From positions 1-64,000 of the forward strand of contig JADJUC010000012.1 of assembly GCA_016710885.1 (NCBI GenBank): a stretch of 64,000 bases of DNA, given 5' to 3'. The notes under the pieces are model-generated. The model was given only the letters and a program-made list of their open reading frames with translations, had not been told where the DNA came from and searched no databases. Positions 25,243 to 33,698 of the stretch are shown here, in pieces. The position numbers were made by a program, and so were the translations under genes. The DNA comes from Candidatus Proximibacter danicus. Its GTDB lineage: Bacteria > Pseudomonadota > Gammaproteobacteria > Burkholderiales > Rhodocyclaceae. The stretch's first letter is position 1. Every line of letters starts with the position of its first letter.

Positions 25243-26945
25243 GTTGGAACAACCCAGTCGAGATCGCGATGCTTCGCCAGATGGCGCGGCGTCCACGACT
25301 GCGGCGATTTCTGCACGAAGTGGAAGCGGGCCACGTGGTAGCTCGGGTCGAAGCCGTAGAAGTTGCGGCGCATGTGTTCGAGTTCTTCGGCGCGGTACTG
25401 GGCCAGCGGCTTGATGGCTTCGTCGGCAAGGCGCTTCTCACGCTTGGCGGCAAGGCGCTGTTCAAGGTCGGGCGCAGCAGCCAGTTCGGCGGCACGGCGG
25501 GCGGCATCGACGCGGAAGGCGTCGATGTCGGGCGCCAGACAGGCATCGATGAAACCGTTGGCCACACCCGCCTTGGCGGTCAGCGGCAGGCGGTTCTGCA
25601 TGATCGCCCGGGCGCCATCTTCACCGACGCGCGGTGGCAGCAGGTAGGTCCAGTATTCGGAACCGTACAGGTTGCCCATGTTCTTGTAGTGCGGGTTCAT
25701 CAGGGCGCCGTCGCGCATCCAGACGAGGTCTGCGGCGCGTGCCAGGAAACAGCCGCCGGCACCGCAGTTGCCCTGCACAGCGGCGATGGTCAGGTGTGAG
25801 CCGGTGGTGATGATGGCCTCGGCCAGATCGTCGATGGCGTTGATGTTGGCCCAGGATTCATCGGCCGGCGATTCTGCCGCCTCGATCAGATTGAGGTGCA
25901 CACCGTTCGACCAGAAGTCGCGGCCGCCCATCAGCACGATCACTTTTGTCGGCCGGCTCAAAGTCCAGCGGTAGGCGGTCAGCAGGCGCTGGCATTGCTG
26001 CGTGCCCATGGCGCCGTTGGTGAAATCGAAGTGCAGGAAGCCTACGTGACTGGCTTCCTCGTAGCGGATGTCCTGCCAGGTCGGATGTTGTGCGGCCCAC
26101 CAGCCAGCCAGCACCGCATCGGGCAAGGCGGCGCTCTGCTCCGCGAAAGCCAGCGTTGCCGGCAGCTTGAAAGCGTCCTGGCGCTTGATGTGCCCAATCC
26201 ATACCGCACCATCGACCGTTGCTCGGCACAGCGCCGTCTCGCGGCGAGCAATCAATTCCCCGGGCGTACCGCGCAGCTCGGATTCAGCGCTGGCGTCGAA
26301 CAGGTGGCAGGCTTCGCCGAACACCGTGTCGGCAACGCCGGGAAAACCATCGGCGGCGTTGATCTTCGCCAGCACCGTTGCCGTCGTGTCGCGCGACCAG
26401 TCGATGCTGCGCTCGACCTGCTTCATCAGCGGCCTTAGTTGGCCACGAACCTCAGGATTGCCATAGTCGAGCGGCGTTGGTACGAAACCCCCGCGCGCGA
26501 AAGCCTCGGCCGCCTTCAACACTCCGCGCGTTGCCGCCTCTGTCACTTCATTGCGATAAAGACTGGATTTCTTGGCCACGCGCATGGGGAAGGTTTCGCT
26601 CGCCCAGATCGGCCCGGCATCCATCTCGGCCTCGGCCTGCAGCACGGTCACGCCCCACTCGCCCACCTGTTCCTGGATCGCCCAGTCGAGCGCCGACGGG
26701 CCACGATCACCAACAATGCCGGGGTGCACGATCAGGCAGGTGTGTTTTTTCCAGATCGATTCCGGGATGGCGCGCCGCAGATAGGGCGCCACAATCAGGT
26801 CCGGCTTGAACAGGGCCACTGCTTCCTCGGCCACCGAATCGGCTATGTCGAACTCGATCGACACCTGATGACCGCGCGCCGTCAGTTCGCAGTAGAGGCG
26901 CTGGGTCAGGCTGTTGAAGGTGTGGGTGATGAACAGAATGCGCAT
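25239..26945 (-). CDS. hoxX: HoxX/HypX, formyl-THF-dependent CO-ligand synthesis for NiFe hydrogenase
   Basis: A 568-residue fusion. The N-terminal half is formyltransferase-like (MRILFITHTFNSLTQRLYCE, then LIVHPGIVGDRGPSALDWAI); the C-terminal half is enoyl-CoA hydratase-like (VIVLMGGRDFWSNG, then AAVQGNCGAGGCFLARAADL). In characterised HypX, formyl-tetrahydrofolate is turned into formyl-CoA and then CO, providing the Fe-CO ligand under aerobic conditions. The start at MRILFITH was chosen by family alignment; 14 more codons are open upstream. Presence of this gene suggests the organism makes hydrogenase in air. Confidence 0.92.
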   Translation of the reverse strand: MRILFITHTFNSLTQRLYCELTARGHQVSIEFDIADSVAEEAVALFKPDLIVAPYLRRAIPESIWKKHTCLIVHPGIVGDRGPSALDWAIQEQVGEWGVTVLQAEAEMDAGPIWASETFPMRVAKKSSLYRNEVTEAATRGVLKAAEAFARGGFVPTPLDYGNPEVRGQLRPLMKQVERSIDWSRDTTATVLAKINAADGFPGVADTVFGEACHLFDASAESELRGTPGELIARRETALCRATVDGAVWIGHIKRQDAFKLPATLAFAEQSAALPDAVLAGWWAAQHPTWQDIRYEEASHVGFLHFDFTNGAMGTQQCQRLLTAYRWTLSRPTKVIVLMGGRDFWSNGVHLNLIEAAESPADESWANINAIDDLAEAIITTGSHLTIAAVQGNCGAGGCFLARAADLVWMRDGALMNPHYKNMGNLYGSEYWTYLLPPRVGEDGARAIMQNRLPLTAKAGVANGFIDACLAPDIDAFRVDAARRAAELAAAPDLEQRLAAKREKRLADEAIKPLAQYRAEELEHMRRNFYGFDPSYHVARFHFVQKSPQSWTPRHLAKHRDLDWVVPT

Positions 26946-27138
26946 TTCGCCTAGTTCCCGGCATGCCGAAAGGGTTTTTCGGGCCAACTGTGAAAGTCAA
27001 TTCCCTGTAGCAGCGAGGCTTACGGTTCAGTGCCCAATCAATGTGCATACGCCTATCACTTTCGTCTTATTTTTCAACAGCTTCGCCAGCGCTAGGATGA
27101 TTTTGCCGTCCATCAAGAGGCGGATCAGGGAGCCAAAA

Positions 27139-27348
27139 ATGCCGCAACCGTCACGCAAGCGCAGCACTGCTACAAGTACTTCTCGCCGTTCGCGCAAACA
27201 AATTCGTTTTATCGCCGCCGTCCGCTTCGCCAACGGCCACCGCCAACGTTTTTCCGTCGATAACGCCAGCAATCACGACGAAGCCCGCCAGATGGTCTTC
27301 GACGAACTGGACGACGTTGCCGCTGTACTCATCTCCGACTACCGCTAG
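27139..27348 (+). CDS. Small basic hypothetical protein on the opposite strand inside the hyp/hox operon
   Basis: A 69-residue product starting MPQPSRKRSTATSTSRRSRK, with a very basic first third. A mixed segment follows, FANGHRQRFSVDNASNHDEA, then acidic-hydrophobic VFDELDDVAAVLISDYR. A plausible CAGGGAG ribosome site is 8-13 bp upstream. It fills the otherwise long hypE-hoxX gap but faces the other way, so it is probably a late insertion with its own promoter. No family recognised. Confidence 0.5.
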   Translation: MPQPSRKRSTATSTSRRSRKQIRFIAAVRFANGHRQRFSVDNASNHDEARQMVFDELDDVAAVLISDYR

Positions 27349-27354
27349 GCCGCA

Positions 27355-28407
27355 TCAACAGATCCGGGGAAGCTGTTCCCCGGTCAGCCAATCGACAATG
27401 CGGCGACCACCGAAAGACGTCGTCATCTGCACGAAGTGGTGCGGGTCTTCGTGCACCGTACCAACCACCGCCGCCTTGGCACCCAGCGGGTGCGTACGCA
27501 TCACTGCCAGCGCCTTGCCCGCATCTTCCGCCGCCACAATCACCACCAGCTTGCCTTCGTTGGCCACATAGAGCGGGTCGAGGCCGAGGAATTCGCAGGC
27601 CGCCGCCACTTCCGGATTCACCGGCACCGCCTTTTCCTCGATCATCATGCCGACTTTGGACTGGCGAGCAATTTCGTTCAGCGTCGTCGCCAGACCGCCG
27701 CGCGTCGGGTCGCGCAGCACGCGAATGGCCGCACCGCTCTCCAGCAGCTCTGCAATCAGGCCATGCAGGGCGGCGGTGTCGGACTGGATCGGCGCCGAGA
27801 AACCGAGCGATTCGCGCTCGGCCATGATCGCCATGCCGTGATCGCCCAGGGTGCCGGAGATCAGTATTTTGTCGCCGGGCCGCGCCTGATCACCAGACAG
27901 GCAGACGCCCTCAGGCACGATACCGACGCCGGTGGTGGTGATGAAAACACCATCCCCCTTGCCCTGCTCGACAACCTTGGTATCGCCAGTGACCACCGGC
28001 ACACCGGCCTCCTTCGAAGCCGCCGCCATCGAATCGACGATACGTTTCAGGTCGGCGAGCGGAAAGCCTTCTTCGAGGATGAACGAGGCCGAAAGCCACA
28101 GCGGCTTCGCACCCATCACCGCGACATCGTTGATCGTGCCATGCACCGACAGGCAGCCGATGTCGCCGCCGGGGAAAAACAATGGCGAGACGACATGCGC
28201 ATCGGCAGCCATGACCAGTCGTCCGCCTGTAGGTACGGGCAATAGCGCGCCGTCATTGCCCTGACGCAGATACTCGTTGTCGAAAGCGGCGGCGAACAAC
28301 TCCTCGATCAACTGCGCCATGGCACGACCGCCGGAGCCGTGCGACATATCGATGCGACCGTGCTTGATATCGAGCGGCCGAACGTAACCGCGCTTCACTT
28401 CAGTCAT
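27355..28407 (-). CDS. hypE: Hydrogenase maturation protein HypE
   Basis: A 350-residue ATP-dependent dehydratase that converts the carboxamide on its C-terminal Cys into thiocyanate, the source of the CN ligands. The N-terminus has DMSHGSGGRAMAQLIEE and NDVAVMGAKPLWLS. The PurM-like core has DPTRGGLATTLNEIA, and the C-terminus is QLPRIC, the family PRxC ending that carries the reactive Cys. The start ATG at 28407 overlaps the hypD reading frame by 8 nt and lies at the edge of hairpin repeat copy B. Confidence 0.96.
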   Translation of the reverse strand: MTEVKRGYVRPLDIKHGRIDMSHGSGGRAMAQLIEELFAAAFDNEYLRQGNDGALLPVPTGGRLVMAADAHVVSPLFFPGGDIGCLSVHGTINDVAVMGAKPLWLSASFILEEGFPLADLKRIVDSMAAASKEAGVPVVTGDTKVVEQGKGDGVFITTTGVGIVPEGVCLSGDQARPGDKILISGTLGDHGMAIMAERESLGFSAPIQSDTAALHGLIAELLESGAAIRVLRDPTRGGLATTLNEIARQSKVGMMIEEKAVPVNPEVAAACEFLGLDPLYVANEGKLVVIVAAEDAGKALAVMRTHPLGAKAAVVGTVHEDPHHFVQMTTSFGGRRIVDWLTGEQLPRIC

Positions 28408-29665
28408 GGAAAAACCTTTTTTCACCACAGAGACACAGAGACATGCCGCGAAGCAAATCCCGCGGGACAGAGAACGCCAAAACGGAATTCTTCTGTTCTT
28501 TTCTCTGTGCCTCTGTGTCTCTGTGGTTAATGGTCTTCAAACGAAAATCCTTGTAGCGACCGTAGGTGTAGTGCGCCGCACAGGCGCCCTCGGAAGACAC
28601 CATGCACGAGCCGACCGGATTCTCCGGCGTGCAGACGGTGCCGAACAGCTTGCAGTCCTGCGGCTTCTTGACGCCGCGCAGGATGGCGCCGCACTCGCAG
28701 GCCTTGTTGTCGGCGACGGAGATGTACTCGATCGGAAAGCGCTTCTCGGCGTCGAACTCGGCGAACTCCTTGCGGATGCGCAGGCCGGAGTACGGCACGA
28801 CGTTGAGCCCGCGCCACTCGAACTGGCGGCGCAGCTCGAATACCTCGGCGACGAGGTTCTGCGCCTTCAGGTTGCCGTCGCGCGTCACCGCGCGCGAGAA
28901 CTCGTTCTCGACCACGGCGCGGCCTTCGTTGACCTGCTTGACCAGCATCAGGATCGCCTGCATCACGTCGAGCGGCTCGAAGCCGGCGATGACCACCGGC
29001 TTGCGGTACTCCTCGGCAAAGAACTCGTAGGGCCGGCTGCCGATGATGGTCGACACGTGCGCCGGGCCGATGAAGCCGTCGAGCGGCACCGTGCCCCACT
29101 GGCGCACTTCCGGCGATTCAAGGATGTTGCTGATCGCCGACGGGGTCAGCACGTGGCAGCTGAGTACCGAGAAGTTCTTCAGGCCGAGCGCCTGCGCCTG
29201 CTTGATGGCCACCGCCGTTGGCGGTGTCGTTGTCTCGAAGCCGATGGCGAAGAACACCACCTGCTTTTCCGGATTGGCCTGGGCGATCTTCAACGCGTCG
29301 GCACTGGAATACACCATGCGGATGTCGCCACCGCGTGCTTTCGCTTTCATCAGCGACAAGCTGTCGGACGCGGGTACGCGCAGGGTGTCGCCGTAGGTGC
29401 AAAGGATGACGCTGCATTCGAGCGCCAGCCGGATGGCCATGTCGACGCGCCCCACCGGCAGCACGCAGACCGGGCAGCCCGGCCCGTGGATCATGCGCAC
29501 GTTGTCAGGCAGCAGGTCGGAAACGCCGTAGCGCGAGATGGCGTGAGTGTGGCCGCCGCAGAACTCCATGAAGTGGTAGCTGCGCGATGCGTCGGCAGCC
29601 TGCCGGATGGCCACGCCCAGCCCCTTGGCCAGTTCGCCGTCGCGGAATTCGTCGATGTACTTCAT
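28400..29665 (-). CDS. hypD: Hydrogenase maturation protein HypD with repeat-derived C-terminal tail
   Basis: A 421-residue scaffold protein on which the Fe(CN)2CO unit is assembled with HypC. Key motifs are MEFCGGHTHAISRYG, GPGCPVCVLPVGR, FAIGFETTTPPTA and the FeS-cluster Cys in CECGAILRGVKKPQDC and ENPVGSCMVSSEGACAAHY. The conserved protein ends near YGRYKDFRL. The last roughly 43 residues (with HRDTEAQRKEQ and SLCLCGEKRFFHD) are read straight from hairpin repeat copy B and are not part of the family. HypC is 3 bp upstream. Confidence 0.95.
   Translation of the reverse strand: MKYIDEFRDGELAKGLGVAIRQAADASRSYHFMEFCGGHTHAISRYGVSDLLPDNVRMIHGPGCPVCVLPVGRVDMAIRLALECSVILCTYGDTLRVPASDSLSLMKAKARGGDIRMVYSSADALKIAQANPEKQVVFFAIGFETTTPPTAVAIKQAQALGLKNFSVLSCHVLTPSAISNILESPEVRQWGTVPLDGFIGPAHVSTIIGSRPYEFFAEEYRKPVVIAGFEPLDVMQAILMLVKQVNEGRAVVENEFSRAVTRDGNLKAQNLVAEVFELRRQFEWRGLNVVPYSGLRIRKEFAEFDAEKRFPIEYISVADNKACECGAILRGVKKPQDCKLFGTVCTPENPVGSCMVSSEGACAAHYTYGRYKDFRLKTINHRDTEAQRKEQKNSVLAFSVPRDLLRGMSLCLCGEKRFFHD
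28424..28527. repeat. CACAGAGACACAGAG hairpin repeat, copy B (hypD/hypE junction)
   Basis: The left arm starts ACCACAGAGACACAGAGAC at 28424; the right arm ends CTCTGTGTCTCTGTGGT at 28527. An extra module, GCCGCGAAGCAAATCCCGCG, follows the left arm at about 28445-28464 and recurs in copy D. The flank toward hypE (AAAACCTTTTTTCACC) resembles the copy A flank read in reverse, so the mobile unit is longer than the stem. Confidence 0.93.
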
Positions 29666-29668
29666 GCG

Positions 29669-29914
29669 TCAGTGCACTTCATGGGCGGCTTCCAGCAATG
29701 CCTGTTCACCCATTTCAGCAAACAGCGCCAGGGTTTTCTCGGCCTCTTCCGGATCAAGTTTGGTCAGCGCGTAGCCAACGTGGACGATGACGTAGTCGCC
29801 AATCGCCACATCGTCGAGCAGCGCCAGCGAGATGTCCTTCTTCATGCCCGAAACGTCGATGGTGCAGTTTTCACCATCGATGGCCACGACCTTGCAGGGG
29901 AGTGCGAGACACAT
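29669..29914 (-). CDS. hypC: Hydrogenase maturation chaperone HypC
   Basis: An 81-residue HypC/HupF protein with the essential N-terminal Cys, MCLALPCKVV. The OB-like core has ISLALLDDVAIGDYVIVHVG and YALTKLDPEEAEKTL. It binds HypD during Fe(CN)2CO assembly and delivers the unit to the large-subunit precursor. It lies between hypF (11 bp upstream) and hypD (3 bp downstream). Confidence 0.97.
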   Translation of the reverse strand: MCLALPCKVVAIDGENCTIDVSGMKKDISLALLDDVAIGDYVIVHVGYALTKLDPEEAEKTLALFAEMGEQALLEAAHEVH

Positions 29915-29925
29915 GCGTTTTTCCT

Positions 29926-32241
29926 CTATTCCTCGATTTCGGTATTCATCGCCACCCAGGCTTGGCCGAGCGAAAGGCCGCCATCGTTCGGCGGCAGACG
30001 CTGCGCTTCTATAAGCGTGTGTCCGTGCGTGGCGAGGCGGCTACGCAAACCGCGCAACAGTACCTGGTTGAGGAAGCAGCCGCCGGCACCGACAATGGCC
30101 GCCTTTTCTTCGGCAAAGCTGCGCACCCATTCAGCCAGCGCTGCGGCTAGCGTTGCGTGGAAAACTGCAGCGCCGCGCCCCGCATTCGGTTCGTCGGCCA
30201 GTGCTGCCAGCAAAGGCAGCAGATCCAGCTCCCCGCCCTTTATCGACCAGCCATGATCGAGCGGCAACATCTCGCCGTAGCGTTCGGAAAGGCCTTCGAG
30301 CAGCATTGCTGCCTGACCCTCGAACGCCATTGTCTGCTTGACCCCGAGCAGGCCGGCCGCCGCATCAAACCAGCGGCCCAGGCTGGAGCTTTGCGGACAA
30401 TTCAGGCCGCGATCGAGCATTTGTCCGAGCATCGGCGCTGCCGCTTGTGCCGCGAAACGCGATTCGATTTCTCCGGCACGACCCAGTCGATGCAGAACTG
30501 CCGCCGCCATGCGCCATGGCTCGCGCGCAGCGCGGTCGCCGCCGGGCAGCGGCAGCGGTGACAGGGAGCCGATGCGGATGCACTCGTCACGGCCGGCGCG
30601 CAGCAACTCTCCGCCCCAGGCGCCACCGTCGGTGCCCAAGCCAACACCATCCAGCGCCAGCCCCAGCGTTGATTGGCGTATGCCGTGTTCGGCCAGCACT
30701 GACATCAGGTGGGCGTGGTGATGCTGGACGGCGATGGCCGGGATATCTCGGTGGCGCGCAAAGTCGATGGCAAAACGCGTCGACTGAAAATCCGGGTGCA
30801 GATCGTGGGCGACGCGTTCCGGCCGAACCTGCAGAACGTCGAGCAGATGCGCCACTGTTTCTTCCAGGAAGCCACAGGTTGCGGCATTGTCGAGATCGCC
30901 GATGTGCTGAGAAACGAAGGCTTCGCTGCCACGCGTGACGCAGACGGTGTTCTTGAACCAGCCACCGACAGCGAGCGTCGACGGGCCGGGGTAGGGCAGC
31001 TTGATCGCGCGCGGCGTGTAACCTCGGGCACGGCGGATAAACTGCAGGCCCCCGGGCGCGGAACGCACCACCGAGTCATCGCAGCGGACGACGATATCGC
31101 GGTCGTGCAGCAGGAAAGCGTCGGCAATCTCGGACAGCCGCTCGATGGCCTCATCGTTACCGATGACCAGCGGCTCTCCACCCGGATTGGCGCTGGTCAT
31201 GACCAGCCGCAGCGACTGTGCCGACGACTGCGTCAACCACGCCATTCCCTTCGGCCGACCGGCGGCTTCGTGGAAAAGCAGGTAATGCACAGGTGCGTAG
31301 GGCAGCATTACCCCCAGCCAGGCCAGCCCCGGGGCCACTCCCGGTAAACGTTCATCGGTGAAATGGCGTTTTTTCAGCAGCACGATGGGGCGCTCCGGCG
31401 CCTCAAGCAATGCCGGCTCACCGATGCCGATATGGGTCAGGCCGGCTGCGGCCGCGACATTGGCCAGCATGACGGCAAAGGGTTTTTCCTCGCGCGCCTT
31501 GCGCTCGCGCAGCATCGCTACCGCCTCGGCATTATCGGCATCGCAGACAAGGTGAAAGCCGCCCAGCCCCTTGATCGCGACGATGCCGCCCTGGCGCAGG
31601 ATCTTCAGCGTCCCGGCGATGGGGTCGCCGGCAATCGGCTCGCCAGCTTCGTCGCGCAGGGCAAGCTGCGGACCGCACTTTGTACAACATGTGGCCTCGG
31701 CGTGGAAGCGCCGGTCTTCGGGGCGGGCGTATTCGCCACGGCAGTCGCGGCATAGCGGGAACGGCGCGAGGCTGGTCCGCGAACGATCGTAGGGCACACC
31801 GCGACTGATCGTGTAACGCGGACCGCAGTGGGTGCAGTTGGTAAAGGCATAGCGCCAGCGGCGTGACGTCGGGTCGAACATGTCGGCCAGGCATTCACGG
31901 CAGACCGTTGTGTCATGGCCAATGGTCGTGCTGGCGGCCTTGCCGCTGCCGCTTTCAAGAATGACGAAAGTGTCGGCGGGCGCATTCGGCTCACGTTGTG
32001 CGACAGCGCGGGCGAGTACGCCATCGACCCGCGCCAGCGGCGGCGCTTCGCGGCCGAGTCGCTCGATCAGTTCGTTGACTCGTGGCGGCGAACCGCAGGC
32101 TTCGATTTCGACCCCGGCCGGCGTATTGCGCACCCAGCCGGCCAGCTCCAGCTCATTGGCAAGGCGCCAGACAAACGGCCGGTAGCCGACGCCCTGGACG
32201 ACGCCGGTAACATTGATGCGTTGGCAGATGGTGGCCGACAC
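29926..32241 (-). CDS. hypF: Carbamoyltransferase HypF
   Basis: A 771-residue enzyme that activates carbamoyl phosphate and transfers the carbamoyl group to HypE. Domain order is complete: acylphosphatase (VTGVVQGVGYRPFVWRLA, residues 10-27), two zinc fingers (CRECLADMF with NCTHCGPRY, and CRDC with CCTKCGP), a YrdC-like domain (IVAIKGLGGFHLVCDA) and a Kae1/HypF C-terminal domain with VQHHHAHLMSVLAEHG. Length is typical. It sits between hypB (19 bp) and hypC. Confidence 0.97.
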   Translation of the reverse strand: MSATICQRINVTGVVQGVGYRPFVWRLANELELAGWVRNTPAGVEIEACGSPPRVNELIERLGREAPPLARVDGVLARAVAQREPNAPADTFVILESGSGKAASTTIGHDTTVCRECLADMFDPTSRRWRYAFTNCTHCGPRYTISRGVPYDRSRTSLAPFPLCRDCRGEYARPEDRRFHAEATCCTKCGPQLALRDEAGEPIAGDPIAGTLKILRQGGIVAIKGLGGFHLVCDADNAEAVAMLRERKAREEKPFAVMLANVAAAAGLTHIGIGEPALLEAPERPIVLLKKRHFTDERLPGVAPGLAWLGVMLPYAPVHYLLFHEAAGRPKGMAWLTQSSAQSLRLVMTSANPGGEPLVIGNDEAIERLSEIADAFLLHDRDIVVRCDDSVVRSAPGGLQFIRRARGYTPRAIKLPYPGPSTLAVGGWFKNTVCVTRGSEAFVSQHIGDLDNAATCGFLEETVAHLLDVLQVRPERVAHDLHPDFQSTRFAIDFARHRDIPAIAVQHHHAHLMSVLAEHGIRQSTLGLALDGVGLGTDGGAWGGELLRAGRDECIRIGSLSPLPLPGGDRAAREPWRMAAAVLHRLGRAGEIESRFAAQAAAPMLGQMLDRGLNCPQSSSLGRWFDAAAGLLGVKQTMAFEGQAAMLLEGLSERYGEMLPLDHGWSIKGGELDLLPLLAALADEPNAGRGAAVFHATLAAALAEWVRSFAEEKAAIVGAGGCFLNQVLLRGLRSRLATHGHTLIEAQRLPPNDGGLSLGQAWVAMNTEIEE

Positions 32242-32260
32242 GGCAAAAACTCCGCGTCGA

Positions 32261-33307
32261 TCAGGGTTGCGTAGCTTGTGTCAGGCGCGCCTCAAGCTCG
32301 GCAATGCGGCGCTTGAGCGAATCGACCGTCTCCTGTCGCCTGTCGGCCTGACCGGCAACTCCTGCAGCCAACCACGACAGCCAGTCGTCAAAACCTTCGC
32401 CAGTGGTCGCCGAAACGCAGATCACCTGCAGTTGCGGGTTGACGCGACGGGCGTGGGTGATGGCCTTGTCGAGGTCAAAGGACACGTATGGCAGCAGGTC
32501 GATTTTGTTGACCAGCATCAGCGAAGCAGCGCGGAACATGTCCGGGTATTTCAGCGGCTTGTCCTCGCCTTCGGTGGTGGAAAGGATCGCCACCTTGTGC
32601 GCCTCGCCAAGGTCGAAAGCCGCCGGGCACACGAGGTTGCCGACGTTCTCGATGAAAAGCAGCGAGCCATCAGCCGGTGCCAGCTTTTGCAGCGCATGGC
32701 CGACCATCAGGGCATCGAGGTGGCAGCCCTTGCCGGTGTTGATCTGCAGTGCCGGAACGCCGGTGGCACGAATGCGTTCGGCGTCGTAGCTGGTCTGCTG
32801 GTCGCCCTCGATGACGCTGATCGCAAGCTTGTCCTTCAGCGCCTCGATGCTGCGACAAAGCAAGGTGGTTTTGCCGGAGCCAGGACTGGAAACAAGGTTC
32901 AGCGCAAAAATGCCCTGCTCGACGAGGCGAGCACGATTCTTCGCGGCATAGCCGTCGTTCTTCGAGAGGATGTCGCGTTCGATCTGCACCATGCGCGACT
33001 GCGACATGCCCGGGGCGTGGGCGCCTGCCGGACCGTGGCCGTAATGGACTGCGCCTTCATTTTCGTGGGCGTGGTGGTGCTCGCCGTCGTGGTTATGCGG
33101 GTGGGCATGCGTCGAGCCATCGGCATGGGCATGCGGATGCTCGTGCCCATCGTGGGTATGCGTGCCCTTTTTGTAGCCATGGCCATGGCTGTGCGCCGTG
33201 CCATCGGCGTGTACGTGCCAGTGGCCATCGTGCTGGTGATCCTGAGCCTCAACGGCTTCGCCCTCTATGCGCGTCTCACCGACGGCACATCCACAAGTGG
33301 TACACAT
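32261..33307 (-). CDS. hypB: Nickel-storing GTPase HypB
   Basis: A 348-residue nickel-insertion GTPase. The start is set at MCTTCGCAVGE, giving the high-affinity N-terminal CxxCGC nickel motif; 15 in-frame codons upstream are unlikely to be used. Residues about 23-95 are a His-rich segment with roughly 25 His, a nickel reservoir as in other storing HypB proteins. The G domain has NLVSSPGSGKTTLL (P-loop), the metal site TGKGCHLDA, ENVGNLVCPAAFDLGE and LVNKIDLLPYV (NKxD). Its partner HypA is 49 bp upstream. Confidence 0.96.
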   Translation of the reverse strand: MCTTCGCAVGETRIEGEAVEAQDHQHDGHWHVHADGTAHSHGHGYKKGTHTHDGHEHPHAHADGSTHAHPHNHDGEHHHAHENEGAVHYGHGPAGAHAPGMSQSRMVQIERDILSKNDGYAAKNRARLVEQGIFALNLVSSPGSGKTTLLCRSIEALKDKLAISVIEGDQQTSYDAERIRATGVPALQINTGKGCHLDALMVGHALQKLAPADGSLLFIENVGNLVCPAAFDLGEAHKVAILSTTEGEDKPLKYPDMFRAASLMLVNKIDLLPYVSFDLDKAITHARRVNPQLQVICVSATTGEGFDDWLSWLAAGVAGQADRRQETVDSLKRRIAELEARLTQATQP

Positions 33308-33356
33308 TTGTTCCGCTCCTCCAGTTTCCTGCCTTGCTGCCTGGCCGCTCAATCAA

Positions 33357-33698
33357 CTAATCGACCTCGAGTTCTCTGACTCTCATTTCGGTCCCGGCCG
33401 TTGGATGTACCGGGTACTCGCCACATTCCGGGCAGGGATCGAATACTGCACTGATCGCCACCGTTTTTCCGCACGAAAGGCATTGCCCGGCGCCCGGCAC
33501 ATCGATCACTTCCAGTTTTGCCCCGTCGGCGATCGTGCCACGCGAGACGGCATCGAAGCAGAAGGCCATGGCGTCTGGCTCGACCGACGACAGCCAGCCA
33601 ATTTCCAGAAACACCGTTTTGACTTTCTCGAACCCCTGCGCCCGGGCAGCGTCCTCGATGATCTGGAGAACCCCCTCGGCCAACGACATTTCATGCAT
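33357..33698 (-). CDS. hypA: Nickel-insertion protein HypA
   Basis: A 113-residue metallochaperone starting MHEMSLAEG, the conserved N-terminal nickel site with His2. The zinc site is the pair CLSCGKTVA and CPECGEYPV. HypA delivers Ni to the hydrogenase large subunit with HypB. Its start overlaps the end of hoxV by 8 nt. Confidence 0.96.
   Translation of the reverse strand: MHEMSLAEGVLQIIEDAARAQGFEKVKTVFLEIGWLSSVEPDAMAFCFDAVSRGTIADGAKLEVIDVPGAGQCLSCGKTVAISAVFDPCPECGEYPVHPTAGTEMRVRELEVD

Noticed and set aside
28406..30256. 616-residue plus-strand open frame beginning in the repeat
   Set aside because: Antisense to hypD, hypC and hypF; its start TTETQRHAAK is translated repeat.
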